64,000 nucleotides of DNA from Arsukibacterium ikkense (GTDB lineage Bacteria; Pseudomonadota; Gammaproteobacteria; Enterobacterales; Alteromonadaceae): the NCBI RefSeq assembly GCF_000987775.1, contig NZ_LAHO01000005.1:62001-126000 (forward strand), read 5' to 3'. Each line of letters starts with the position of its first letter. Positions within the stretch are counted from its first letter, which is position 1. Below, in pieces: positions 1 to 9,466 of this stretch. Made by a program: the position numbers and the translations under genes. The notes below the pieces were generated by a model that searched no databases, was not told the DNA's origin, and saw only the letters and a program-made list of their open reading frames with translations.

Positions 1-468
1 CTGGCTGAGCTTAGTCAGACTGCAAAGCGCCAATACCCGTTGCTGCTATGCCATGCCATGCTGGAATGGCTGGCAGAGCCCCAGCTGGCATTACAGCAGC
101 TTAACGCGTTGATTATGCCGGGTGGGATATTATCGTTAATGTATTACAACAAAGATGCCAAACGGCTCAGTAATATTCTGTATGGCAACTTTGATTATGT
201 TGCGGCTGATTTTAAGGTAAAAAAGAAAGTCAGTTTAAGCCCGCAAAATCCATTAGAGCCAGCAGATGTTGCACAATGGTATCAGCAGGCTGGTTTCAGA
301 TTAATCAGCAAAACCGGGGTGCGCTGTTTCCACGATTATCTGCGTGATCGCAGCCAGCAGCAAAGTCATTTTCAGCAACTGCTTGAGCTGGAGCTAAAAT
401 ACAACCAGCAAGAGCCTTATGCCTCGCTGGGGCGTTATACGCACTTGTTGCTCGCTAAAGCTGTTTAG
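1..468 (+). CDS. cmoM: tRNA 5-carboxymethoxyuridine methyltransferase CmoM, 3' part
   Basis: The reading frame is open from the first base, so the 5' part, including the SAM-binding glycine motif, lies outside the window. The visible 155 residues match the C-terminal half of the CmoM (formerly SmtA/YcbC) class I SAM methyltransferase: a CHAMLEWLAEP segment, then MPGGILSLMYYN, GNFDYV, KTGVRCFHDYLRD and QEPYASLGRYTH, all in the order I recall from the Escherichia coli protein. The enzyme methylates the carboxymethoxyuridine at the wobble position of certain tRNAs to its methyl ester in the cytoplasm. It is convergent with tamB, and the two stop codons overlap by four bases. Confidence 0.9.
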   Translation: MAELSQTAKRQYPLLLCHAMLEWLAEPQLALQQLNALIMPGGILSLMYYNKDAKRLSNILYGNFDYVAADFKVKKKVSLSPQNPLEPADVAQWYQQAGFRLISKTGVRCFHDYLRDRSQQQSHFQQLLELELKYNQQEPYASLGRYTHLLLAKAV

Positions 469-3400
469 TCAAATTCAAAGCGGTACAGTAAGTCTACTGC
501 GTTATCCAGGCCGGATACCGCCTCCAGATACAAACTTTGCATCAGCCGGTAGCGCAGGGTAAAGACGCCGATAGGTTCAAAGATACCAATACCGTATTTT
601 ATTTGCAGGTTACGGTTAATGTAGCCGCTAACGGTCACCTGCGAGCTGTCGCCGGAGCCGGCAGTGTCCAGAGTAAGATCGCTGACCCCAAAGGCTTCAC
701 CAATTTCACCCACCAGACTGCCGCTGGATGCGATACTCATGCCGATCAGGCTGGTGGTGACGGCGTTGGCAGCACTGCCTGATTCGCTATCCAGATCCCG
801 GCCTACTAACAAATACGATAAGGCATTGGCCTGCGGCATGGCCGGCTCTGAGAAGATAGTGATCTGCGGCCGGTCGGCCGGGCCTGTTACCCGAATACCT
901 GCAACTACGTTGTCTTCCATATTCATCGGGTTGCGAATGGCTTCAACGTTCAGAAAGGGCTGATCCGGAGGACCGGTGAAATTCATTTTGCCCTGACGGA
1001 TCAGTAAATCCTGACCGTAAGAGCGGAAGGTACCATCAACCAGCCGCACTTCACCATTAATGGTCTGGCGATTTTGTCGCTGCTGCACTTGTAAGTTACC
1101 ACGTAACAACGTTCGTAAGCCAAAGGCTTCGAAGTTAACCTTTTCTCCCAGCATAATCCGGATATTGGCTTCTATTGGCATAGCGCCGTTTTGTCGCTCT
1201 GTGATCAGCTGACGCTCGGCGTTAAGAATGACCGTATCATCGGAGATGCCCACGGCATTTTGCGGTAGTTCATTGACACTGAGCCGGGCGCTGGGGATCT
1301 GGATCTCGCCGGTAACTCTGGTCAACTTCGGGCTGGCTGTGATGGTGATATCAGGCTTGATATTCAAACTACCTTGCGGAATTTGAATTTTCAGTTGATC
1401 GCCTGCCACCGCCAGCTGCGCCCGCCAATCAGTAAGCTGTTGCCAGTTGGCGTCGCCTTTAATGCTGAGTTTGCCATCGGGGGTGGTAATATCGCCCTGC
1501 AATTCGGCTTGCTCACCTTTAAAGTTCAGGTGCAAACTGCCATCGTTAATATCAGCCGGCGCCAGCTTACCTTTTACCCGCACTTGCTGCAGTGCCAGCT
1601 GTCCGGCCAGCATGGGGCTTTCCAGGGTGCCGTCGGCACTGATATCTGCACTTAGTACAGCGGCAAGTTCGCTGTACTCGTCCAGCAACGGTTGTAAAAA
1701 TGCCAGGGTAAAGTCAGTCAGGCTGATTCTGGCATTCAGTGGCCTGTGCTGTGCGGTAATATCGCTAACTGCCAGTTCTGCATTAAAACTTGCCTGCTCG
1801 TTTAGCCGGCTCTGCACGCTGGCTGTCAGTTGATCATCTTGTAATTGGGCACTAAGTTGCAGGCTCTGCCAGGTCAGGGCAATGGGTGGCTCTGTTTGCC
1901 GGGTTAAAGCACCACTGGCGCTTTGCGCAGTCAGCTCAAGTTGCGGGCTCTGGCCTTGCTGCCATTGTGCACTGGCATTGGCGTTCAGCTCGCCGGAGAT
2001 ATTAACGGCAAGGGGGGCAAAGTCGTTCAGCGTGCCAAGGTCAAACTGGTTTAATGCAATAGTGGCGCTGAGCTGTACCGGGCTGAGGCTGGCTTGATCG
2101 GTTAAACAGAGCGAACCGCTGCCTTGCTGCCAGCAATGGGGGCTTAATGCCAGCTGTTGTTGCTGATGTTGGTAGCTCAGATCCAGCTTTTGTTGCAATT
2201 GCCAGCTCCCCACCGGGCTGCCAATGCTGGCCTGGAGCAACTGACCCTGCCACTGCTCGCGGTTAGTCAGTTGCCCGGCTAGTTGCAGCTGAAGGTCAGA
2301 TACGGACGATTGTAAGTCCAGGTTTAACTGATGTTGCTGTTCATTGCCGTCAATATTCAGCGTCAGCTGCTCAAGTTGGTAATCCTGCCAACGGCCGTCA
2401 GTTGCAGTAAGTTGCATGCTGGCCTGATACAGCTCGGTTAATTGTAGTTGAGCTTGCAAGGTTAAGCCGCCCAGGCGACTGTCGGCATAGCTTAGTGTGT
2501 TGGCACTAATCGCAGCCGTGATGTCTGGCTGGCGCTGGCTGCCCCTTACGTTTATCTCGGCCGCTATTACGCCAGTGGCCGCAGGCAAGCTGCTGGCTAA
2601 ATCATTAATGTCTACTTTGGCATCCAGTAGCCACTGCTCCGCCAGTGAGCCGCTTAGCCTGACAATGTTGCTGCCATGTTGCAGCTGCAGTTGGCCGGTG
2701 CTAAAGCGATACGCCGCCGTTGCCTCGATATAGCTTGCCGCCAGATCGCCGCTGACCGCAAGTTTTTCATCACGTAACGTACCGGTTATCGCCAGCTGAG
2801 GTAAGCTCGTTTGCCAGCTGCCATCGGCACTTAGCTGGCCACGGTTTTGCAAGCTGCCATTCAGTTCGCCCTCAAATTCCGGCCAGAATACTCCTGGTTG
2901 AATGCGGCTCAGGCTAAGATCAGTCTGCCAGCTTAGCGGACTGCCAAGATTAAGTTTAGCGTTGCCGGTAATGTTGCCCCCCAATGTAGCCGCTTTAAAC
3001 TGGCTAAGTGTTAAGGCGGCATCGGCGTGTCGGTACTGGCCGCTGGCAGTAAGGTTAGCCTGGGGTATAGTGCTGTGAGCCACACCAGCCCTAAGGCTGA
3101 ACTGTAGCTGTTGTAAGTCGCCTTTGGCTTGCAATTCGCCGGCACTGATTTGCCAGGTATCATCGCCGCTTAGTGGCCAGCGCAGCGGCTCATATTGCAG
3201 GTTAAGCTGCACTGGTAAGTCGGCGGTCAACAGTGCCAGCTCACCCTCTAAAGAGGCATTGATTATGCCGCTACTGCGGGCGCTTAGCGCCAGTTCGGCC
3301 AGTGAGCCCGTGACGCTGACACTAAGCTGCTGTCCGGCCAGCGGTGCTTGCTGTAATACGCTGCTGATTCTGGCACGCAGCGGGTAATTACCCTGAGTGG

Positions 3401-4211
3401 TCAGTTCAGCGGTTGCGGTAATATGGGCTTGCGGATGGCTGGCCTGAAAATCGAGTAAGCGGATATTCTGACCACGTGCCTGCAGACTAAAGCTGAGATC
3501 CGGCAACGGCGTCAGGCTATCTTGCTGTAACAGGCTGGCGTCGGTCAGCGTAAAGCCGTTAATAAAAACCGCCAGCGGCAGGGTAATGTCAGTAAGATCT
3601 GGTGCTTGATAACGAAACGGCTCTGCCGCTTCGCTGTCAGTACTTTCGGTAAGTTCAAGTTGCAATTGCTGCCAGTGGCTGTCATTCAGCTGAAGCTGCC
3701 GGCCCCAGCCCTCAATACTTGTATTGAAATTTTGCCAGCGTAACGTACTGGTACCGAGTTGTAACTCAACATTGGTCAGTGCCAGCTGCTCAACGCTCAC
3801 CGGGAAGGGCAGCAGTATAGCTGTTGCTGCTGAGTCTGTTGCTCTGGCGCGGGTCACTTCAGCAGCCGTAGCGTCGTCAGCGGGCAGGTCGAGGGTCAGT
3901 GACACACCATCCACCGTTAATGCAGTAACACACAGCTTCAGTTGTAAAAAGCACAGATTATTAATATCCAGCTGCAGCTGCTTTAGCTGTAACTGATTGC
4001 TGGCATGCTGCCAGCGAACATCGGTCAGCTGCATGCCGCCCAGCAGGCTGCCCTGATGTTCAGCAATACTGAGCTCCGGCACAAATTTCTGGCCCAGCCA
4101 GACGCTAAATTTTAAGCCCGGTGCAGTGTAAAGTAATACCACTAACAACAGCAGTATCAGTAATAGTGGCAGCAGCAGCGTCCAGTTTAACCATTGCAGC
4201 AATCTCTTCAT
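465..4211 (-). CDS. tamB: Translocation and assembly module inner-membrane protein TamB
   Basis: This 1248-residue protein fits the TamB/AsmA-like bridge-protein family. Residues about 7-30 form one hydrophobic N-terminal anchor. The middle is a long periplasmic stretch of repetitive beta-rich, Gln/Leu/Ser-rich sequence. The last 300 or so residues carry the conserved DUF490/TamB domain (GEVRLVDGTFRSYGQDLLIRQG, NPMNMEDNVVAGIRVTGP, QANALSYLLVGRDL) and end in an aromatic residue pattern (YRFEFD). TamB spans the periplasm, partners TamA, and is implicated in outer-membrane protein insertion and anterograde phospholipid transport. It lies 24 bases downstream of tamA on the same strand, the usual tamAB operon. 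Several long antisense frames opposite it are shadows. Confidence 0.95.
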   Translation of the reverse strand: MKRLLQWLNWTLLLPLLLILLLLVVLLYTAPGLKFSVWLGQKFVPELSIAEHQGSLLGGMQLTDVRWQHASNQLQLKQLQLDINNLCFLQLKLCVTALTVDGVSLTLDLPADDATAAEVTRARATDSAATAILLPFPVSVEQLALTNVELQLGTSTLRWQNFNTSIEGWGRQLQLNDSHWQQLQLELTESTDSEAAEPFRYQAPDLTDITLPLAVFINGFTLTDASLLQQDSLTPLPDLSFSLQARGQNIRLLDFQASHPQAHITATAELTTQGNYPLRARISSVLQQAPLAGQQLSVSVTGSLAELALSARSSGIINASLEGELALLTADLPVQLNLQYEPLRWPLSGDDTWQISAGELQAKGDLQQLQFSLRAGVAHSTIPQANLTASGQYRHADAALTLSQFKAATLGGNITGNAKLNLGSPLSWQTDLSLSRIQPGVFWPEFEGELNGSLQNRGQLSADGSWQTSLPQLAITGTLRDEKLAVSGDLAASYIEATAAYRFSTGQLQLQHGSNIVRLSGSLAEQWLLDAKVDINDLASSLPAATGVIAAEINVRGSQRQPDITAAISANTLSYADSRLGGLTLQAQLQLTELYQASMQLTATDGRWQDYQLEQLTLNIDGNEQQHQLNLDLQSSVSDLQLQLAGQLTNREQWQGQLLQASIGSPVGSWQLQQKLDLSYQHQQQQLALSPHCWQQGSGSLCLTDQASLSPVQLSATIALNQFDLGTLNDFAPLAVNISGELNANASAQWQQGQSPQLELTAQSASGALTRQTEPPIALTWQSLQLSAQLQDDQLTASVQSRLNEQASFNAELAVSDITAQHRPLNARISLTDFTLAFLQPLLDEYSELAAVLSADISADGTLESPMLAGQLALQQVRVKGKLAPADINDGSLHLNFKGEQAELQGDITTPDGKLSIKGDANWQQLTDWRAQLAVAGDQLKIQIPQGSLNIKPDITITASPKLTRVTGEIQIPSARLSVNELPQNAVGISDDTVILNAERQLITERQNGAMPIEANIRIMLGEKVNFEAFGLRTLLRGNLQVQQRQNRQTINGEVRLVDGTFRSYGQDLLIRQGKMNFTGPPDQPFLNVEAIRNPMNMEDNVVAGIRVTGPADRPQITIFSEPAMPQANALSYLLVGRDLDSESGSAANAVTTSLIGMSIASSGSLVGEIGEAFGVSDLTLDTAGSGDSSQVTVSGYINRNLQIKYGIGIFEPIGVFTLRYRLMQSLYLEAVSGLDNAVDLLYRFEFD

Positions 4212-4235
4212 AGCTGTTGTCTCATAAGCCTGGCC

Positions 4236-5957
4236 TCATAATTCAGGCCCTAAGGCAAAATGGATTTGAAATGCTCTGCGTTCGCCGCTATCCAGGCCAT
4301 AGCCAAAGTCAAGCCGCACCGGGCCTACCGGTGAGCCCCAGCGAATACCCAGACCCACGCCCCGTTTAAAATCGGGGCTGTCAGTCCAGGCGCTGCCGTA
4401 ATCAACAAAACTGGCCAGCCACCAGTCACCACGTACCCGGTATTGATACTCCAATGAAGCGGTTGCCATATAGCGACCGCCGATAAAGTCAGTGGCATCG
4501 CTTGGGATTGGCAGGGACTCATAACCATAGCCTCGCAGGTTATTATCGCCACCGGCAAAAAAACGTAACGAAGGCGGCAAGTCCTCTAGTGCGGCACCGA
4601 CAACTGCGCCAGCATCAGCACGAGTAACAAAACGATGGTCTCTACCCGCAGAGCCAATCCAACCGGCGCGACCACGTAACCTGATAAAATTAGCATCTGA
4701 AGCCCAGCGTTTATCTGATAACTCTATCGCCAGCAATAATCGGTCAGCGGAGCGCGGCATATTGCCCCAGCTTTGCCGGGAGCGGCTATAACTTAACCCT
4801 GGCATTACGATATTGCTGGTGTTTTGCTGGTCAAACTCAGTTGTTTCTGTATATAACCAGCGAACTGAAGCAGTACGGTACCACTCGCTTTGCAGCAGCC
4901 AGTGTCGCTCTACCGCCAGGTTGGATACTTTGGTGCGAACATCGTTTTGCAGAGTAAAATCTTTCAGGCCAAAACCATATTGAAATTGGTAAAAGTCACT
5001 TGCTGCATTTAACAGCGGCATTTTGTAGCTGGCCTCGAGATTTTGCTCGCTGGTTGATAAGGTTGTTTTAGCATTCAGGCTATGGCCGCGGTCATTTAAC
5101 CAGGGTTTAAACCAACTTAATTTGATGCGGGCGCCAGTGACATCGGAGTAGCCAATCCCCGTTTCTACGCTGTTGCGCAAGCGCGGTTCCAGTTTAACCA
5201 GGATGGGCAGGGTGAAGTCTGCCAGCTGTTCGGTATCTCCTTCAATTGAGATCGATGAAAACCAGTTAGTGTTGGCCAGGGTTTGATTAAACTCGCCCAG
5301 TTCGCTGGCCAGGTAAGGCTTACCGGGTTCAAAAGGAATTAGCGATTGCATCCACTCATCGCGGATCTGTTGGCCGCTGAATGTGACGTTGCCAAATTTA
5401 TAGCGGGTACCGCTGTCAAAGTGCAGATGAATATTGGCTTGTTTTAGTTCGGGGATCACTTCCAGCCGGCTAAGGCTGAAGTCTGCATCAAAATAGCCAC
5501 GGCGCAGGGCAAGGCTGCGCAAGCTGCGTTTTAAATCATCGTATTTACCATGATGCAGAATTTCACCGACTGCTGGCGCTTCCTGGCGTAATACCCGATC
5601 GAATTGGCGATCGTCGCTAGCATCTCCGGTAAGTTGTATATCGGCAATGGCAATACGGATGGGGTCGCCCGGCTTAACAGTAACCTGCAACGTATTGCGG
5701 CTGCGTCCTTCAATCAAATTGAAGCTAAGTTCACTGTCATAATACCCGAGCGCCTGCAACGCGGTTTCAATATCTTTTTGCAGCCGTGCCTGAAAGCGTA
5801 GCGAGCCTGATATGTCAGAGGCCGTGTAGCTGGCGAGAAAAAGGCTGACATTTTGTTCCAACTCACCGCTGAGCCCTTCAATTTTCAGGCTGGTATTAGC
5901 CTGAGAACTAAAGCTGGCCAAAAACAAAATGCTAATCAGGTTTCGAAATAACGACAT
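4236..5957 (-). CDS. tamA: Translocation and assembly module outer-membrane protein TamA
   Basis: An Omp85-superfamily outer-membrane protein of 573 residues, close to the usual length of about 577. I chose the ATG at 5957 because it begins a clear signal peptide (MSLFRNLISILFLASFSSQA, cleavage near residue 20). The frame stays open to 6041, but that extension is polar and unlike the family. Three POTRA domains occupy roughly residues 25-270, followed by a 16-strand barrel. The barrel has the typical FFAGGDNNLRGYGYESL motif near residue 475 and the GPVRLDFGYGLD and FQIHFALGPEL ending. TamA works with TamB, encoded immediately downstream. The AGGA-like ribosome site is about 14 bases upstream, a little far. 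Confidence 0.93.
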   Translation of the reverse strand: MSLFRNLISILFLASFSSQANTSLKIEGLSGELEQNVSLFLASYTASDISGSLRFQARLQKDIETALQALGYYDSELSFNLIEGRSRNTLQVTVKPGDPIRIAIADIQLTGDASDDRQFDRVLRQEAPAVGEILHHGKYDDLKRSLRSLALRRGYFDADFSLSRLEVIPELKQANIHLHFDSGTRYKFGNVTFSGQQIRDEWMQSLIPFEPGKPYLASELGEFNQTLANTNWFSSISIEGDTEQLADFTLPILVKLEPRLRNSVETGIGYSDVTGARIKLSWFKPWLNDRGHSLNAKTTLSTSEQNLEASYKMPLLNAASDFYQFQYGFGLKDFTLQNDVRTKVSNLAVERHWLLQSEWYRTASVRWLYTETTEFDQQNTSNIVMPGLSYSRSRQSWGNMPRSADRLLLAIELSDKRWASDANFIRLRGRAGWIGSAGRDHRFVTRADAGAVVGAALEDLPPSLRFFAGGDNNLRGYGYESLPIPSDATDFIGGRYMATASLEYQYRVRGDWWLASFVDYGSAWTDSPDFKRGVGLGIRWGSPVGPVRLDFGYGLDSGERRAFQIHFALGPEL

Positions 5958-6261
5958 GCGGCTGGTCTGGCTTCCTGTTGGCGATGTTAAAACCCAGCTT
6001 GGGCTAATGATATAACAATGACATCCGGTATTATGACGCACAACAAAGGTGAGTGTATACCGTCTTTACTGGATCCAGGCTTAACAGGATGGTTAAATAT
6101 GCTTTTAGTGGCTGCCTGGCAGATAAGCAGAATCCTTTAAGCGCCTGGTGCATTTTTCGTTATACTATGGCGCAAAGCTATAAAAGCAGGCGCTGGCAAA
6201 CTGACGATGCCCGACCAAGACCTGACAATAAGATCATCGTAACCGGACAAGGTGTAATGTA

Positions 6262-7380
6262 ATGCAAAATATTGTTATCAGTGGCTCAGGTTTATTTACC
6301 CCTGCCGCTATTATCAGCAATGAAGAGCTGGTAGCGAGTTACAACCAATATGTTGACTTGTATAATCAGCAGCATAAGGCTGATATCAGCAGTGGCACTA
6401 TCGCAGCGCTGGAGTATTCCAGCTGTGAGTTTATTGAAAAAGCGTCGGGTATTAAAGCCCGGCATGTGCTTTACAAAGACGGTATCCTAAACCCGGAAAT
6501 TATGCATCCGGTGTTTAATAAGCGTGATGAAAATACCCCACCGGAGATGGTGGAAATGGCGGTTGTTGCTGCGCGTGAAGCAATGCAGCAGGCCAATAAA
6601 ACGCCAGCAGATATTGATCTGATTATTTGTGCTGCGTCAAATATGCAGCGGCCTTATCCGGCACTATCCATTGAACTGCAACACATTTTGGGGGTTAACG
6701 GTTATGCCTTTGATATGAATGTTGCCTGCTCGTCGGCTACCTTTGCCATCAGTAATGCGGTAAACGCTATTCGTGGCGGCACCGCTAAAGTAGTGCTGGT
6801 AGTTAATCCGGAGTTTGCGTCACCGCAGGTAGACTACAAAAACCGCGACAGCCACTTTATCTTTGGTGATGTCTGTACGGCTACTATTATTGAAGCGCAA
6901 ACAAGTTGCACTGCTGACAATGCTTTCAGTATTTTAGGTATGCGTTTGCAAACCAGCTTTTCTAACAATATCCGCTGTGACATTGGTTACACCGAACACT
7001 GCTTTAGCGAAACCGATGCTAAGGTACCGTTTTTTAAGCAACAGGGCCGCAAGGTATTCAAAGAGCTACTGCCAATTGTCGCCGAGGTGATTCAGGCGGA
7101 AATGGCAGCACTTAATATTGAACCGCAGCAATTAAAGCGGCTGTGGCTGCATCAGGCCAACATTAATATGAATATCTTTGCCGCGAAAAAAATACTGGGG
7201 CGGGATCCCCTGCCAGAAGAAGCGCCGCTGGTATTAGATACCTATGCTAATACTGCTTCAGCCGGTTCCATTATCGCGTTTCATAAGTATAAAACCGGCT
7301 TGCAGTCAGGCGACAAAGCGGTTCTTTGCTCGTTTGGTGCCGGATACTCAGTGGGGTGTCTGCTGCTCGAGCGCTGCTAA
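6262..7380 (+). CDS. 3-oxoacyl-ACP synthase III-like condensing enzyme (PA3286-type)
   Basis: A 372-residue thiolase-fold condensing enzyme of the KAS III class. The catalytic triad is visible: Cys156 in NVACSSATF, His297 in LWLHQANIN and Asn330 in YANTASAGSI. It is about 55 residues longer than Escherichia coli FabH, with an insertion near residues 45-90. That matches the long KAS III subfamily that includes Pseudomonas aeruginosa PA3286, which condenses medium-chain acyl-CoA with malonyl-ACP and diverts beta-oxidation intermediates into fatty acid synthesis. It is therefore probably not the primary FabH. It stands alone, outside any fab cluster. Possible -10 (TATACT at 6161-6166) and AAGG ribosome-site sequences lie upstream. 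The exact acyl substrate is inference. Confidence 0.85.
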   Translation: MQNIVISGSGLFTPAAIISNEELVASYNQYVDLYNQQHKADISSGTIAALEYSSCEFIEKASGIKARHVLYKDGILNPEIMHPVFNKRDENTPPEMVEMAVVAAREAMQQANKTPADIDLIICAASNMQRPYPALSIELQHILGVNGYAFDMNVACSSATFAISNAVNAIRGGTAKVVLVVNPEFASPQVDYKNRDSHFIFGDVCTATIIEAQTSCTADNAFSILGMRLQTSFSNNIRCDIGYTEHCFSETDAKVPFFKQQGRKVFKELLPIVAEVIQAEMAALNIEPQQLKRLWLHQANINMNIFAAKKILGRDPLPEEAPLVLDTYANTASAGSIIAFHKYKTGLQSGDKAVLCSFGAGYSVGCLLLERC

Positions 7381-7452
7381 TATCGCAGGCGACTGGCAGG
7401 CGGTTACTGATGCGCCTGCCATGCCGTTAGCCTTTATCTGGCAAGTGCTGAA

Positions 7453-7761
7453 TTATAAACGAATTACCGAATTATGATCATATGATAGCGGTGATGGCAG
7501 GTAAGCATCCGCAGCATCGTCATTTAACCAGGTGCCGCCATTTACCAGATAACGGAACTGATATTCGCGATCATTTTCCAGAGTAAGGCTGGCACTAAAG
7601 TCACCTTTCTTACTTTTCTTCATCGGTAAGGCCTGCGGATCCCAATCGTTAAACTCACCCAGTAGTGCTACCGATTCAGCATCGGCTAATTGCGCTGCGC
7701 TTAACTTAAAGGTTACTTTGCAAGCCGGTTTAGTTTTTAAATACTGTTTGGTAATACTCAT
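7453..7761 (-). CDS. Isoamylase early-set/CBM48 glycogen-binding domain protein
   Basis: A 102-residue protein made almost entirely of one CBM48/E-set carbohydrate-binding domain. The segments VALLGEFNDWDPQALPMKKSKKG, FSASLTLENDREYQFRYLVNG and WLNDDAADAY follow the pattern of the glycogen-binding domains of branching enzymes and AMPK-beta. The conserved Trp and Asn residues of that fold are present. There is no catalytic domain, so it may act as a small glycan-binding or adaptor protein; its target is unknown. It is convergent with the KAS III gene and no glycogen gene is adjacent. Stand-alone proteins of this sort are common in Alteromonadales. Confidence 0.8.
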   Translation of the reverse strand: MSITKQYLKTKPACKVTFKLSAAQLADAESVALLGEFNDWDPQALPMKKSKKGDFSASLTLENDREYQFRYLVNGGTWLNDDAADAYLPSPLSYDHNSVIRL

Positions 7762-8235
7762 ATTGCTTCCCTCAATCTGGCCGAGTTGTCAGCCTGCGGC
7801 AGCGTATTGCTGCGATGCTGGTGAATGTGGTCTAAATACTACAAGCGATTTATGACTGAAAAATGACCAATCCGATCACTACTGCTACCATAAAGCAGGC
7901 TGTCGTCATCGGCAAATAATTTTAAGTTGTAGCGTTATAACCGGCATTCAAACAGCTGTTTAAAATATGGCTGTTTGTAACAAAATATTTTGCTGTTGCA
8001 CTGAGTGCCAAAACCTTTTGCAAGGCGCCGCTTGTATTATAGATTATTCAGCTGTGTTCAAATGCTTATAAAGTGTGCTCTGTGGCATAGCTGAAAGATA
8101 ATAAAGGGTTTTAGCAGCCAGGATGCCCGCTGGTGGTATGCTTGAAATCAGATACAAAGATTAACAGTCATAACAATACAATTGCTGCTGCAGCGATTAA
8201 GATACAGCAAGTTATAATTGACAGGTGGATAAGTC
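7762..8235. other. Intergenic region of 474 bases between divergent genes
   Basis: This AT-rich stretch separates the divergent CBM48 and efflux-adaptor genes. I see no reading frame with coding character and no recognisable RNA. It must hold both promoters. TATAAT at 8213-8218 is a good -10 hexamer for the adaptor gene, but no convincing -35 lies 16-18 bases upstream. The AGGTGG at 8222-8227 is a strong ribosome-binding site for the ATG at 8236, so the transcript would have to start further upstream than that -10 implies if the gene is to keep a leader. Confidence 0.4.
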
Positions 8236-9465
8236 ATGTCGTCCTTTTTCGTGAAAGTCATACTTCCGGTGCTGGTAGTGGTGTTCGCCATTGCTGCTGC
8301 AGTAGGTCTAGCCAAGTTACGTCAGCCCCCCGAGAAAACCGAAGAGAGCCGGCCAGCGATCCTGGTTAATGTTAGCGGTATCGAACCCGATAATGTGGTG
8401 TATCACATTAGTTCGCAGGGCATGGTCACGCCGAAATTGGAAACCAGTTTGGTTTCTGAAGTAAATGGTCGGGTGGTAATGGTTGCAGAGCAGTTTGTCG
8501 CTGGCGGCTTTTTTAATAAAGGTGACTTACTGGTGCGGGTGGAACAAAGCGATTATCTCACCAACGTGAAAGCTGCAGAGGCGGCACTGGCTAACAGCCA
8601 GGCGATGTTGGCGGAAGAGAAAGCCCGGGTCAAGGTGGCCGAGGAAGAATGGCGTTCTTTTACCAGCGGCACGGCGCCGGCGTTAGGTTTGCGCCAACCA
8701 CAACTGGCCAGTGCCCTGGCCAGTGTCCAGTCCGCAGAAGCTGAGCTGGAACGGGTGAGGCGCGATCTTAGCCGCACAGAAATTCGCGCGCCCTATGATG
8801 GTATGGTGCGCAGCCGTGCGGCCAATCTTGGCCAGTTTATCAGCCGTGGTACGGTGCTGGGCAGTATCGTCGGTACCGATGTCGCGGAAATCCGCCTGCC
8901 ATTAACCGATACCGATATGGCATTTTTAACCATGCCAGCTGCCACTGTTACCGAGAGTAACAAAGTGACGCTAACCAGCACCGTCGCGGGCCAGCAATTG
9001 AGCTGGCCCGCCACATTAGTAAGATCTGAAGGTATGCTGGACGAGCGCAGCCGGGTGATGTATGTGGTAGCCGAAGTGACCGACCCATACCAGCGGAAAA
9101 GTCAGGGCCAGCCAATATTGAACTTCGGCCGCTTTGTCGGAGCGAGTATTGTCGGTTCTCAGGCCGAGCAGGTTGTCAGAGTTGCCCGCCATTTATTGTT
9201 ACCCGGCAATCAGATACTGGTGGTAGACAAGGATAATACCCTGCAGTTTCGTCAGGTTAGCGTCGATCGCGCAACGGCCCAGTTTGCCTATATTAAAGAT
9301 GGCTTAGAGGTAACGGATCAATTGGCGCTGTCTGCTATTTCTAACCCGTTAGCTGGCACCGTAGTTCGGGTAGCAGGAGCCAGCCAGTCTATAGACGATA
9401 CTGAGCAGCCAACCCAACTGGCTGATGCGGCGGCTAAAGCTGCAGCTGCGGTTAAGGGGCAATAA
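8236..9465 (+). CDS. RND efflux periplasmic adaptor (HlyD/MFP family)
   Basis: A 409-residue membrane-fusion protein. One N-terminal membrane anchor (residues 5-28) is followed by a lipoyl/barrel-sandwich half (VNGRVVMVAEQFVAGGFFNKGDLLVRVEQSDY) and an alpha-helical hairpin rich in Ala and Glu (about 110-180). The second lipoyl half (TEIRAPYDGMVRSRAANLGQFISRGTVLG), then beta-barrel and membrane-proximal domains, complete the protein. It would link the inner-membrane pump encoded immediately downstream to an outer-membrane channel; no TolC-type channel gene is here. The C-terminal 30 residues are Ala/Gln-rich and probably disordered. It ends two bases before the pump gene starts, so the pair is surely co-transcribed. 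Confidence 0.9.
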   Translation: MSSFFVKVILPVLVVVFAIAAAVGLAKLRQPPEKTEESRPAILVNVSGIEPDNVVYHISSQGMVTPKLETSLVSEVNGRVVMVAEQFVAGGFFNKGDLLVRVEQSDYLTNVKAAEAALANSQAMLAEEKARVKVAEEEWRSFTSGTAPALGLRQPQLASALASVQSAEAELERVRRDLSRTEIRAPYDGMVRSRAANLGQFISRGTVLGSIVGTDVAEIRLPLTDTDMAFLTMPAATVTESNKVTLTSTVAGQQLSWPATLVRSEGMLDERSRVMYVVAEVTDPYQRKSQGQPILNFGRFVGASIVGSQAEQVVRVARHLLLPGNQILVVDKDNTLQFRQVSVDRATAQFAYIKDGLEVTDQLALSAISNPLAGTVVRVAGASQSIDDTEQPTQLADAAAKAAAAVKGQ

Positions 9466-9466
9466 T

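Noticed and set aside
1447-1833. A 128-codon plus-strand frame and several other long frames opposite tamB
   Set aside because: They lie wholly antisense to tamB, have Ser/Ala/Leu-rich composition typical of shadow frames, and no ribosome site or family resemblance.
6053-6262. A 69-codon frame upstream of the KAS III gene
   Set aside because: It spans the probable promoter region, lacks a ribosome site and has no domain pattern.
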